DNA of 64,000 nt from Shewanella nanhaiensis (GCF_019457885.1 NZ_JAHZST010000011.1:1-64000), one strand, 5' to 3'; positions 25,474 to 33,912 are shown, numbered from the stretch's first letter. Made by a program: numbers and translations. The notes: generated from the letters alone by a model not told the origin.

Positions 25474-25506
25474 TCCCCCCTCATCTTTATTATAAGGAGA
25501 GATAAA

Positions 25507-26475
25507 GTGAAGTTTAATAATAAATTAGAAAGCTTTATGGATAATCCGTCTAACTGGGAAAGTACTGTTCACCGCATGGAGGAGAGTCGTAAAACTAATC
25601 TTGATTTCGAGCTTGTACATAAATTAAAAGATATTATGTTTGAAGAGAAGGAGATGGACATAGATAAAGTTTCAAATATCATCAAGGAAAATTCTGGTGC
25701 TGTTATTGATAGCATAATATCAGAGGGGCTCAATAATATGGGAGTCGATGACTTTTATGTCTACCCTATTGCTGGGCACACCACATTCTTTGCACAAAGG
25801 ATCATTTTGGATAGTAATGATCACTTTGATTTAAGTATTGATATTATAGATAGTGGCTTGTTAAATAAATACAAAGCACAGAGTAAGGTGAACCTTAAAG
25901 AGAGAGGTATTTCATTTTATGGAAGAGAGACTCTTACTTACTTTATAAAGTCTGGCGGCATGAATATCTCTAACTGGTCGCATAATACCCAAACTAAAGA
26001 CTTAAAAGGCGCTAGTTGTCAGTCAGATGGTGATAAAAAAGTTAATGATGGCGATGTTGTTTATAAAAAGTCAAATGAAACATATATGTTTGAGTCATCA
26101 ACTGATAATGCTATTGCTATCTCATTGGAGATAAAGAGAAATAAATCTCCATTAAGCTTAATGTTCTCTGCCTATGATTATCAATTGAAGTTTCAAAACC
26201 CATCGGATGAGGTTGATTCTAGAGTACAGCTGCACATTTCACTATTAAAAGCCATGAACTGTATTGAAGCTGTACCCACAATTAAGAAGTTCTTATCTCA
26301 TCCGCAACATTACATACGTTGGTATGCGATGCAGCAATTACTTGGGTTAGATGCTCTTTTAGTTCTTGAAGAGTTGGAGTTTATGGCTAAATCAGATATC
26401 CATGAAGAGGTACGTTTTGCTGCTACACAGACTTGGAATTTGGTTCAGGAACAGTTACTAAAAAAGGCATCATAA
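25507..26475 (+). CDS. Unknown protein with cupin-like middle and HEAT-like C-terminus
   Basis: The GTG at 25507 has AAGGAG 7 bases upstream and gives 322 residues; an ATG at 25462 lies in the hairpin region and is less likely. Residues 1-80 look helical and acidic. Residues 80-230 are strand-rich with a cupin-like stretch around CQSDGDKKVNDGDVVY (171-186). Residues 240-315 form HEAT-like helical pairs (EAVPTIKKFLSHPQHYIRWYA, then IHEEVRFAATQTW). The layout parallels the protein at 26789. I recognise no family; modification of, or immunity to, the adjacent peptides is inference. A terminator follows. Confidence 0.75.
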   Translation: MKFNNKLESFMDNPSNWESTVHRMEESRKTNLDFELVHKLKDIMFEEKEMDIDKVSNIIKENSGAVIDSIISEGLNNMGVDDFYVYPIAGHTTFFAQRIILDSNDHFDLSIDIIDSGLLNKYKAQSKVNLKERGISFYGRETLTYFIKSGGMNISNWSHNTQTKDLKGASCQSDGDKKVNDGDVVYKKSNETYMFESSTDNAIAISLEIKRNKSPLSLMFSAYDYQLKFQNPSDEVDSRVQLHISLLKAMNCIEAVPTIKKFLSHPQHYIRWYAMQQLLGLDALLVLEELEFMAKSDIHEEVRFAATQTWNLVQEQLLKKAS

Positions 26476-26510
26476 CAGGCTTATGCTAAGAAAAGTCTTA
26501 GTTTATAAAT

Positions 26511-26543
26511 GCGGCTATCTTGATGGCCGCGCCTTTGTTTTTA
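26511..26543 (+). terminator. Terminator after the first cupin/HEAT-like gene
   Basis: GCGGCTATC / GATGGCCGC forms a 9-bp stem with one wobble and a TT loop, followed by a T-rich stretch (GCCTTTGTTTTTATT). It separates the array transcript from the next unit. Confidence 0.75.
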
Positions 26544-26632
26544 TTATTTAGTATCTAGTTTTATTAACTTTTATAAAGGGTTACATAATCACGGTCTCTA
26601 TGTGCACAAGATCTTAGGTTAGATTTTTCTTT

Positions 26633-26663
26633 ACCGAAAATCATTTAAATAGACCGATTTTCA
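26633..26663 (+). promoter_or_regulatory. Direct-repeat operator B (LytTR type) before the second cupin/HEAT-like gene
   Basis: ACCGAAAATCA (26633-26643) and ACCGATTTTCA (26653-26663) are spaced exactly 20 bases, as in operators A and C. Possible -10 elements (GATAGT at 26693, TATATT at 26701) lie downstream. The rest of the gap between 26476 and 26788 shows no gene; an upstream in-frame ATG at 26687 would begin inside the promoter. Confidence 0.7.
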
Positions 26664-26788
26664 CTTTTCAACAATACGTATCAGAAATGGTTGATAGTCT
26701 TATATTAATCCAAATGCACAGATTAATTGTTACTTTTTTATTGAAACTATTTTCTGTAATTAGCCAAATAAAAGTAGGGAATATTATT

Positions 26789-27709
26789 ATGCCGTTGAAA
26801 TTTGATTTAAATGAAATCACAGAGTCAATAGAGTTAGATGACTGTTATGAACAGCTAGTTGAAAGCAAGTTTGACTCATCAGATGATGAAAGTTTTCAAA
26901 CCGTTGCTCCAATTTTAAAGAAGTTAAATAACAATAAAACATTTTTACCTGAAATATTAATGGCAGAACTTGAGAAGCACTGTGATGTGCAAAAGCAAAC
27001 TAACAAATATACCCCTCAAGTTATTATGCTTAAACCAGCCTCAAAAGGTATCAACTTTTTTATGAGGGCAAATATTTGGTTAGCAAAGAATGATCCATTA
27101 CTGACTACATCTGGTGAAAAGTCTTTCTTCTATCATGTGCCACATGATCATAACTTCAGCTTTCTAACTTCAGGTTATACAGGGCCTGGCTATGCTAGTG
27201 ATTACTATGAATATGATTACTATGATGTTGTTGGGTACCCAGGCGAACCTGTTGACCTTAGTTTTATAGAGAGAAAGAATTTAACAGAAGGTGAAGTGAT
27301 GTTATATAGAGCATATAAAGATGTTCATAATCAACTGCCTGCAGATGAGTTATCTGTTTCTCTAAATATCATGCCGTCAACTATGTTTGCTCACTTAAGA
27401 CCTCAATATGTGTTTGATGAGACCTGTTCAAAAATTGCTAATAGCACAGTGACTTCTAACTCTTCTGTTGAGCCTATTTTACACCTTATCGCAGAGATGA
27501 GAGATGATAAAAGTCGTGAGTTTATGGAACGTTATGCCACAACCACTTGTGTTGAAGAGGATAGATTTAGAGCGGTTAAGGCATTAGTTTCAGTAGAGAA
27601 TGATGTAGATAAAAAATCTGAGTTGCTGGAGTCTTTAGGTATTAAGTCAAACTCTAAGCTTGTTGCTGAGCTTAGTCGTCAACATCAATCTGTTTTAGGT
27701 TTAGTTTAA
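26789..27709 (+). CDS. Unknown protein with His-rich cupin-like core
   Basis: The ATG at 26789 gives 306 residues; the open frame extends 34 residues further up into the promoter. Residues 75-200 suggest a cupin-type barrel with possible metal ligands H116, H119, H121 (HVPHDHNF) and H180 (KDVHNQ), and a striking Tyr/Asp run at 139-147 (YYEYDYYDV). Residues 225-300 are helical and repeat-like. The domain order parallels the protein at 25507. A metal-dependent modifying enzyme for the array peptides is a reasonable guess but unproven. It has its own LytTR-type operator and is followed 23 bases later by the small immunity-like gene. Confidence 0.75.
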   Translation: MPLKFDLNEITESIELDDCYEQLVESKFDSSDDESFQTVAPILKKLNNNKTFLPEILMAELEKHCDVQKQTNKYTPQVIMLKPASKGINFFMRANIWLAKNDPLLTTSGEKSFFYHVPHDHNFSFLTSGYTGPGYASDYYEYDYYDVVGYPGEPVDLSFIERKNLTEGEVMLYRAYKDVHNQLPADELSVSLNIMPSTMFAHLRPQYVFDETCSKIANSTVTSNSSVEPILHLIAEMRDDKSREFMERYATTTCVEEDRFRAVKALVSVENDVDKKSELLESLGIKSNSKLVAELSRQHQSVLGLV

Positions 27710-27732
27710 TATATTTTATTGAGGATAATACT

Positions 27733-27945
27733 ATGTTTCTATCAAATTTTGGTTCTGGAAAAATGGTTTTACTTTTACCGCTATTGTTTGCTATCTATTT
27801 TTTACCATCAATTATTGCAGTATTGCTTAACCGCGAGCATAAAGGAAAAATTATGGCTGCAAACATTCCTGCAGGGATATCTTGGATAGTATGGTTTGGT
27901 ATTCTAGCATGGGCTATTTCAGGTAGAGAGAAGGTAAAGTTTTGA
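27733..27945 (+). CDS. Superinfection-immunity-like small membrane protein
   Basis: The 70-residue protein is preceded by GAGGA. It has two membrane helices (about 10-32 and 43-62) joined by a basic NREHKGK loop. The NR-x-H and IPAG-x-S pattern places it in the PF14373 group and makes it a paralogue of the protein at 13173. Being in the peptide locus, co-transcribed with the gene at 26789, it is a natural candidate for self-protection against the peptides. That role is inference. Confidence 0.75.
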   Translation: MFLSNFGSGKMVLLLPLLFAIYFLPSIIAVLLNREHKGKIMAANIPAGISWIVWFGILAWAISGREKVKF

Positions 27946-27958
27946 AGATGATTTTAGT

Positions 27959-28004
27959 AAGCGTTTAAACTTAAATATGAAGTTTAAACGCTTATCTATT
28001 TTTG
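27959..28004 (+). terminator. Terminator after the immunity-like gene
   Basis: A perfect 14-bp stem AAGCGTTTAAACTT / AAGTTTAAACGCTT with a 7-base loop is followed by a T-rich tail (ATCTATTTTTG). Confidence 0.88.
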
Positions 28005-28098
28005 TTCTAACCCTCTTTCTTCTTACTTCTTGGGCCCCTATTTAGTCATTAATCCCTCCAAATCTTTCCTTCTGTTAATACTTCCCTCTTACCGTTTT

Positions 28099-28129
28099 AC
28101 CGAAAATCATCTTATGTAACCGTTTATCA
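28099..28129 (+). promoter_or_regulatory. Direct-repeat operator C (LytTR type) before the exporter operon
   Basis: ACCGAAAATCA (28099-28109) and ACCGTTTATCA (28119-28129) are 20 bases apart. A further partial copy (ACCGTTTT) sits at 28091. The second repeat ends 71 bases before the Yip1-like start codon. The response regulator encoded at the end of this operon is the obvious candidate to bind it. Confidence 0.72.
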
Positions 28130-28200
28130 CTTTTCATACATTGCTTTCAGCTGTTTTTGCTATTTTTCCTTTATGTACTTTTAGTTGAGAGAAAAATCTT

Positions 28201-28899
28201 ATGACAACAGTGAACACAGTATTGGATGCATTCGTTGCACCTAGTGCTCTATTTGAAAGGTTTGAGTATAACCAGCGGCAAAGCAGTATTGTTTTAGTGA
28301 TTCTGTTTGGGTTGATTTTAGCCAGTTACTACCTGTTTTTTGCAGGGATGACAGATGAGTGGTTACTCGCTCAGCAATTGGGTCAAGTTGGTGATTTAAG
28401 CATTCAGGAGCGAGAGATTGCACAGGAGATGATGGTGAAAACTTTACCATACACCTGGGTATTTGTTGGTGGTATGACGATAGTTGGTCACCTTTTTACT
28501 GTTTTAGGGTTAAGTGCTTTTTTTACTCTGTTGGCAAAGGTGCCGAGTATTGGTATCGGTAGGTTCAGCTTTAGAGATTGGTTCTATTTTATCTCTTGGT
28601 GTCAGCTACCTTGGATCGTTAACTATATTGGCTTCTCATTTCTTTTCTTGAGCTCTTCAGCATCAGATCTGCCTTTATCATTAATGCACTATGCATCTTT
28701 AGAGCAGCTATTTTTCAACCTAAACCCTAACGACTCTGCATATGGGTTGTATACCACGCTGAACCTGTTCTTAGTTTGGTCGGTAACTATCTCAGTTTTA
28801 GGTTTGAGGAAGTGTTTTAACATGAAGCCAATGATGGCGATATTTATCTCTGCCTTTCCATACTTTGCATTTTTTGGGATCTGGTTTCTGTTTATTTAA
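28201..28899 (+). CDS. Yip1-like integral membrane protein
   Basis: This 232-residue protein has five or six membrane helices (about 29-49, 80-110, 120-150, 180-205, 213-232). The N-terminal VLDAFVAPSALFERF and the overall pattern match the bacterial Yip1 (PF04893) group, whose role is unclear but which often sits beside exporters. It is the first gene of the operon Yip1-adaptor-ATPase-permease-kinase-regulator, 30 bases before the adaptor, and is headed by operator C. Confidence 0.72.
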   Translation: MTTVNTVLDAFVAPSALFERFEYNQRQSSIVLVILFGLILASYYLFFAGMTDEWLLAQQLGQVGDLSIQEREIAQEMMVKTLPYTWVFVGGMTIVGHLFTVLGLSAFFTLLAKVPSIGIGRFSFRDWFYFISWCQLPWIVNYIGFSFLFLSSSASDLPLSLMHYASLEQLFFNLNPNDSAYGLYTTLNLFLVWSVTISVLGLRKCFNMKPMMAIFISAFPYFAFFGIWFLFI

Positions 28900-28929
28900 C
28901 TTGCTCTTAATGAGAGCTTGGAGTTTAAG

Positions 28930-30087
28930 ATGAAAAAAATATTATCGTTTGCTTTTATTTTACTTAGCGTCTCTCTTTTGATCTTGGTAAGTAAAGAGAA
29001 GTCTCTATCTGACGGCCTTGTTGTTGATACTCACGTTGTTTCAGAAGATAAAATTAATGACACCATTTTAGCATCTGGCAATTTAAGATTTGCCAGTGAA
29101 ATTCAGATCCGTTCAGAGGTTACCGGTATTGTTAATCAGATCTACGTTAAAGAAGGGCAACTTGTAGAAAAAGGTGACCTTCTAATGGAGTTAGATCCAG
29201 AAATCTTTATTGCTGAGGTCCGAAAAGCTCGTGCTTCTGTTGAGATTCAGCTTATTGAGATACAACGATTAGAGGAGTTAGCCAATGAGGCCGCTAGACG
29301 TGCTGGACAGTATCGAGAGTTATTGGGTAAAGGGTTAACGGATCAAGATACAGCGGCACAACTGCAGAGTCAGTTGAAAGTTGCCAAGATTAATGTGAGA
29401 GCGGCAAAACAGGGATTGGAGCAATATAAAGCTATCTTAGCTCAAAGTCAGAGCCGCCTTGATAAGTCTCGTTTTCATGCCGCAATTGATGGTTTGATCT
29501 CTACTGTTGACATTAAAGAGGGAGAAACGGTTATTGCTGGGACAACCAATATTATAGGTAGCCCACTAATGACCTTGGCTGATGTCGACTCTTATGTCGC
29601 TCAGATCAGAGTGGATGAGGCTGATGTTGCTAACATTGAACTTGGCCAGGAGGTCGAGGTATTTGCTGCGGCAACCCCACAAATGGCTTCCTTGGGACGG
29701 ATATCCTCAATCAGTACATCTGCCAGAAAAGATGGTGTTAATAAGGGCCTTTACTACAAGGTAGAGGTGATGCTTCAAAAAGAGCAGTTCGCATACCCAG
29801 GTATGAGCTGTCGTGCCGAGATTGTTTTAGCCCGTTCAGATGTTGAATTAATTATACCTATTGCTGCGGTAAAACAGTTTGATGGTAAAAGTTATGTTTG
29901 GGTGGTTGAGGAGAATAAAGCTGTAAGACGAAATATTCAGCTTGGTTTGTCTACTGACACTGAGCAGATTGTGCTATCAGGGTTGAGCAATAGAGAAGTT
30001 GTTATTGTTGGACCTAGTCGCCAAGTCAAAGCGTTAAAAGAGGGGACTGAAGTACAACATAAGGAGAGTTACCATGCATCACTCTAA
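28930..30087 (+). CDS. MacA/HlyD-type periplasmic adaptor protein
   Basis: The ATG at 28930 follows GGAG by 6 bases; the TTG at 28918 is less likely. The 385-residue protein has an N-terminal membrane anchor (about 5-22), a biotinyl-lipoyl motif (SEVTGIVNQIYVKEGQLVEKGDLLMELD), an alpha-helical hairpin (about 85-185) and beta-barrel and membrane-proximal domains (about 190-375). This is the MacA class that bridges an ABC permease to an outer-membrane channel; no TolC gene is nearby. Its stop overlaps the ATPase start by 14 bases. Confidence 0.88.
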   Translation: MKKILSFAFILLSVSLLILVSKEKSLSDGLVVDTHVVSEDKINDTILASGNLRFASEIQIRSEVTGIVNQIYVKEGQLVEKGDLLMELDPEIFIAEVRKARASVEIQLIEIQRLEELANEAARRAGQYRELLGKGLTDQDTAAQLQSQLKVAKINVRAAKQGLEQYKAILAQSQSRLDKSRFHAAIDGLISTVDIKEGETVIAGTTNIIGSPLMTLADVDSYVAQIRVDEADVANIELGQEVEVFAAATPQMASLGRISSISTSARKDGVNKGLYYKVEVMLQKEQFAYPGMSCRAEIVLARSDVELIIPIAAVKQFDGKSYVWVVEENKAVRRNIQLGLSTDTEQIVLSGLSNREVVIVGPSRQVKALKEGTEVQHKESYHASL

Positions 30088-30793
30088 ACCTGTCATTCAA
30101 CTAAAAGGTGTGACTAAAACCTATCAAATTGGTGATGAAGGTTATACCGCGTTGAAAGGTGTCGACCTCTCTATTCATACCAATGAGTTTGTTGCTATTA
30201 CTGGCCCTTCGGGGTCAGGAAAGTCTACCTTGATGAATATTCTTGGGTGCCTGTCGACGCCAACAACTGGTGCATACCAACTAAATCGTCAAGATGTGGC
30301 TAATTATGATGAGGATAAATTAGCTCATGTTAGAAACTACTCTATCGGATTTATTTTCCAAAGTTTCAACCTGTTACCTCGACAGAGCATATTGCAAAAC
30401 GTGATACACCCTCTTAAATATCGTGCCATGTCATCGAAAGAGCGTAAAAGCCGAGCCTTGAATGCTTTAGAGAAGGTTGGACTTGGAGATAAAGTTAAGT
30501 CACTTCCGAGTCAGCTATCTGGAGGACAAAGACAAAGAGTTGCCATAGCGAGAGCTTTAGTGACTGAGCCTGAAATATTGTTAGGTGATGAACCAACAGG
30601 AAATCTGGATAGTAAGACAACCCAGGAGATTATGGCGTTATTTGATGAGCTACACGCTCAAGGTCAAACAATTGTATTGGTGACCCATGAGCAAGATATT
30701 GCAGAGCATTGTCAGCGAGAGATTAGGTTGGTCGATGGGCTATTAGCATCGGATGTGTCAAAGAGCAAAGTGGAGTGGGGGGTAGCATGCTAA
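30074..30793 (+). CDS. ABC transporter ATPase, MacB/LolD type
   Basis: The 239-residue protein has Walker A GPSGSGKST, Q-loop FQSFNLLP, signature LSGGQRQRVAIARAL, Walker B ILLGDEPTGNLD and switch VTHEQD. The IGFIFQSFNLLPR stretch is typical of the MacB/LolD group that powers mechanotransmission instead of moving substrate through the membrane. In E. coli MacB the ATPase is fused to the permease; here they are separate. It overlaps both neighbours, indicating translational coupling. Confidence 0.92.
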   Translation: MHHSKPVIQLKGVTKTYQIGDEGYTALKGVDLSIHTNEFVAITGPSGSGKSTLMNILGCLSTPTTGAYQLNRQDVANYDEDKLAHVRNYSIGFIFQSFNLLPRQSILQNVIHPLKYRAMSSKERKSRALNALEKVGLGDKVKSLPSQLSGGQRQRVAIARALVTEPEILLGDEPTGNLDSKTTQEIMALFDELHAQGQTIVLVTHEQDIAEHCQREIRLVDGLLASDVSKSKVEWGVAC

Positions 30794-32028
30794 ATAGAGT
30801 ATTTCATAGCGCATATGAGGGCACTGTGGCTGCGATTGAGTCTATTTTTGCCCATAGTTTTAGAAGTGCATTGACCACGTTAGGTATCATAATTGGTGTC
30901 GCCGCTGTCATTACTGTTGTTTCTATAATGGAGGGGTTGAGTCAGGGGGTTGGCAACCAGCTTAAGGATTTAGGCAGTGATATGGTGACGATCAAAGCTC
31001 ATACCAATACAGAGCTAGAGATGCTTGGGGTGACGAACCAGTTAACCTATGACGACTACCTGCTAATTAAGAGTAAAGTGCCTGGAATTAAAGAGATTGC
31101 GGCTAAAATGCGCGCATTTAGTTTTGGTTCAGAGGCAAGGTTTGGTCAATACAGTACTCATACACAAGTTATTGGTACTGAAAGTGATTATCAAAATGTA
31201 GTTAATATTTTTCCACTCGAAGGGCGTTTTCTTTCTAATACTGATGACATAAAACGTAGACGAGTTGTATTTGTTGGTAGTTCCGTGTTAAAAAAGTTAA
31301 ATCTTCCGCAACATCCTGTCGGCGAATTTATATTGTTGGGAGGTGAGTGGTTTAAAATTATTGGTGTTGCAGAGACTAGAGGAAGCTTATTTGGCTTCGA
31401 TCAAGATAACTATATTATCGCACCTTTTAGCACTATTCGTTCATTAAATGGATCAGACCGCACTAATAACATAGATATTGTTTTCCGCCCAGAGCTGGGT
31501 GTTGATTTAGCTTTGTTAAATGACAGAGTTCGTAATTTATTAAGAGGTAAATATCGATTAACTGAGCAAGACCAAGATTTTTTTGAATTTGAAACCGCTG
31601 AGAGAACGCGTAAACAATTTAGTGATATAACAGACTCTATTACCTATGTTGCTGCTGGAGTTGTTGGTATTAGTCTAATTGTTGGTGGCATAGGGATTAT
31701 GAACATCATGCTTGTATCTGTAACAGAGAGAACCAAAGAGATAGGGATAGCAAAAGCGCTTGGTGCTACCTCCAGAATTATTTTGACTCAATTTTTAGTT
31801 GAGGCCAGTGTACTAGCTCTTTTTGGAGGGGTTGTAGGTATCTTATTAGGTTACCTGCTCGCCGGTGTTGTGTTTATGTTTATGCCTGTAATAGGTTCCT
31901 TGTCTGTACCAACGTGGGCTATTTGGCTTGCACTTGGTTTTAGTGGAACAATTGGCGTTGTATTTGGTATTGCTCCAGCAATTAAAGCTTCAAAATTGGA
32001 TCCCATCGATGCCTTACGCTATGAGTAG
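30787..32028 (+). CDS. MacB-type ABC permease
   Basis: The ATG at 30787 is chosen; a GTG lies four codons upstream. The 413-residue protein has a first helix at about 25-48 (RSALTTLGIIIGVAAVITVVS), a MacB-type periplasmic domain (about 50-280) and three C-terminal helices within a FtsX-like domain (IGIMNIMLVSVTERTKEIGIAKALGA). With the adaptor and ATPase it forms a MacAB-like exporter, the best candidate for exporting the array peptides. No peptidase domain is present. It overlaps the kinase start by 8 bases. Confidence 0.9.
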   Translation: MLNRVFHSAYEGTVAAIESIFAHSFRSALTTLGIIIGVAAVITVVSIMEGLSQGVGNQLKDLGSDMVTIKAHTNTELEMLGVTNQLTYDDYLLIKSKVPGIKEIAAKMRAFSFGSEARFGQYSTHTQVIGTESDYQNVVNIFPLEGRFLSNTDDIKRRRVVFVGSSVLKKLNLPQHPVGEFILLGGEWFKIIGVAETRGSLFGFDQDNYIIAPFSTIRSLNGSDRTNNIDIVFRPELGVDLALLNDRVRNLLRGKYRLTEQDQDFFEFETAERTRKQFSDITDSITYVAAGVVGISLIVGGIGIMNIMLVSVTERTKEIGIAKALGATSRIILTQFLVEASVLALFGGVVGILLGYLLAGVVFMFMPVIGSLSVPTWAIWLALGFSGTIGVVFGIAPAIKASKLDPIDALRYE

Positions 32029-33157
32029 TGCTGTTGAACCTAATTGGTTTGTAAACTATTACCGAAATAGCCGTAACACAAGTAAGAGTTACCGTGCAGC
32101 CATGCTTATTATGTTTTGGCTGCATTTTATTTTGACTTGGTCTGTGATGCTTTCACTCATCGAGGTTCCAGAACGTCACTATAACGATATTATTCTTCGT
32201 TCTTTTTTAGAAGCTTCATTACTCGTTGCCGTATGCCATTGCTTGCTTAGACCCTACCTAAGAATGAACTTAATTGGCTCGAGTGTGGATATTAAAGGCT
32301 CACTTAAAGGCCTCCTATATGTCGCTCTAATCTCTTTTATCTATTTTTTGTCTTCCTACAGCATGGGCCAGATGAGTTTTTTAAAAGGAACTGATATTAG
32401 TCAAATCCAAGTGATGACTCAAAAAGGAGAGTTGGGTGGGGAAGTTACTCTATTAGCTATCGCTATTATCGGTACCTTAGAGTCTTTTGCCACCCTATTT
32501 TTATGGAGTGTTGCCTACCTCGTATGGCAGTTTCATAAGAATAAGAAGGAGCTGCAGGTTCAAGTTAATGAAAGCCAAATTCAGCAGCTAACTAATCAAT
32601 TAAGCCCACACTTTCTGTTTAATACCTTAAATAGCATTAGAGCATTAATTTTTGCCGATCAAGAAAAAGCCGCTGAAGTGATCACCCTTCTGTCTGATCT
32701 GCTACGAAATCAGATGCAGTCACAAATTCAAATTCAGTCAACCTTAGAGCAAGACTGGTTATTGACCTCTAAATATCTAGCTATTGAGAAAGTACGTTTT
32801 GATAAGCGATTAAAGTTAACCGTGGATCTTGATGAGAGTACTTTGCAGGAGCAGATCCCGACATTAACTTTACTGACGTTAGCGGAGAATGCCATAAAAC
32901 ATGGTATCTCAACTAGCAGCAAGCATGGTTTTATCCATATTAAGAGTCAGACTATAACACCCGATACGTGGCGTTTGTCTGTTATAAATAGTGTTTACTC
33001 CCCTAAAGATCAACCTGGTACACGAGTTGGCCTACACAATGTAAAAAAACGATTAGAGTTGATGTTTGCCAGACAATATAAGTTTGCCAGTGCTTTAGAT
33101 AATGAGCAATTTACCGTTTCAATGGAGCTTCCCCATGTTAAAAGTACTAATCGTTGA
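32021..33157 (+). CDS. LytS-type sensor histidine kinase
   Basis: The ATG at 32021 overlaps the permease stop; a longer open frame would overlap it by 100 bases and is rejected. The 378-residue protein has four or five membrane helices (about 26-47, 58-77, 95-114, 142-170), a short coiled coil, then the His_kinase domain with QLSPHFLFNTLNSIR (phospho-acceptor His197) and an HATPase with LAENAIKHG. It resembles AlgZ/LytS-type kinases and would sense a membrane signal, possibly the exported peptide. Its stop overlaps the regulator gene. Confidence 0.9.
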   Translation: MSSAVEPNWFVNYYRNSRNTSKSYRAAMLIMFWLHFILTWSVMLSLIEVPERHYNDIILRSFLEASLLVAVCHCLLRPYLRMNLIGSSVDIKGSLKGLLYVALISFIYFLSSYSMGQMSFLKGTDISQIQVMTQKGELGGEVTLLAIAIIGTLESFATLFLWSVAYLVWQFHKNKKELQVQVNESQIQQLTNQLSPHFLFNTLNSIRALIFADQEKAAEVITLLSDLLRNQMQSQIQIQSTLEQDWLLTSKYLAIEKVRFDKRLKLTVDLDESTLQEQIPTLTLLTLAENAIKHGISTSSKHGFIHIKSQTITPDTWRLSVINSVYSPKDQPGTRVGLHNVKKRLELMFARQYKFASALDNEQFTVSMELPHVKSTNR

Positions 33158-33875
33158 CGATGAGTATTTAGCTCGCTTAGAGCTAACCCGTCTATTAAGC
33201 AAGTATGCCGATATTGAAATTGTTGGCGAGGCGGAAGATGGTCATCAGGCACTAGAACTATTAAAAAAAACCTCTGTTGATTTAGTTTTTGTTGATATAC
33301 AGATGCCAGAGATGGATGGCCTTGAGTTTGCTAAGCAGGCTGAGTCTCAGCAGTTTCAGCTAGTATTTTGTACAGCCTTTAGTGAGCATGCTGTGGATGC
33401 GTTTGAGCTAAATGCATTTGATTATATTGTTAAACCAATCATGCCCGAACGGCTGGAGGCTGTATTAAATAAAGTCCGTCTTGTACAGGAAACTTATGAT
33501 GAGTCTGAACAGGATGATATTCAGTGCTTACCAGATAATCATGGCCTGTTATTGAAGTTTGGTTCCGATTATAAGATTGTCAGAATCAATGAAATTAGCC
33601 GTTTTGAGTCTTTGGGAAACCATGTGGCTGTTTACTCTGATTCAGGTAAATCTTATCTCCATATCTCACTCTCTAAAGTAGAAAAGAAGCTCGATCCCGC
33701 TGTTTTTTTTAAAGCCAGTCGTAGCGATATTGTCCGTGTTGATCAAATTGACAAAATTGAGGAGGGTATGGCATCTGGGAGCCTACAGGTACATATGAAC
33801 AATGGACAAGAGATCGATGTTAGTCGAAGACAGGTTCAGCTATTACGTAAAATATTTAGCATCGATAGTTTTTAA
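33135..33875 (+). CDS. LytTR-type response regulator
   Basis: The ATG at 33135 follows GGAG by 7-8 bases and gives 246 residues. The receiver domain (1-120) has the acidic pair D8/D9, the phospho-acceptor D54 in VDIQMPEMDG and the conserved Lys in IVKPI. The LytTR DNA-binding domain follows (about 145-243; EISRFESLGNHVAVY, FFKASRSDIVRVDQI, VSRRQVQLL). It is co-translated with the kinase. The three ACCGN4TCA double repeats at 24607, 26633 and 28099 are its likely targets. Confidence 0.92.
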   Translation: MLKVLIVDDEYLARLELTRLLSKYADIEIVGEAEDGHQALELLKKTSVDLVFVDIQMPEMDGLEFAKQAESQQFQLVFCTAFSEHAVDAFELNAFDYIVKPIMPERLEAVLNKVRLVQETYDESEQDDIQCLPDNHGLLLKFGSDYKIVRINEISRFESLGNHVAVYSDSGKSYLHISLSKVEKKLDPAVFFKASRSDIVRVDQIDKIEEGMASGSLQVHMNNGQEIDVSRRQVQLLRKIFSIDSF

Positions 33876-33912
33876 TTGACTTTAACCCACCTAAATCACG
33901 GAAGATAACAGC

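Noticed and set aside
25462..25506. Upstream ATG at 25462 as the start of the first cupin/HEAT-like gene
   Set aside because: It lies inside the 25439-25473 hairpin and has no Shine-Dalgarno, while the GTG at 25507 has AAGGAG at the right distance.
31928..32020. A longer histidine kinase starting at 31928
   Set aside because: It would overlap about 100 bases of the MacB-like permease; the ATG at 32021 overlaps only the stop and begins the expected N-terminus.
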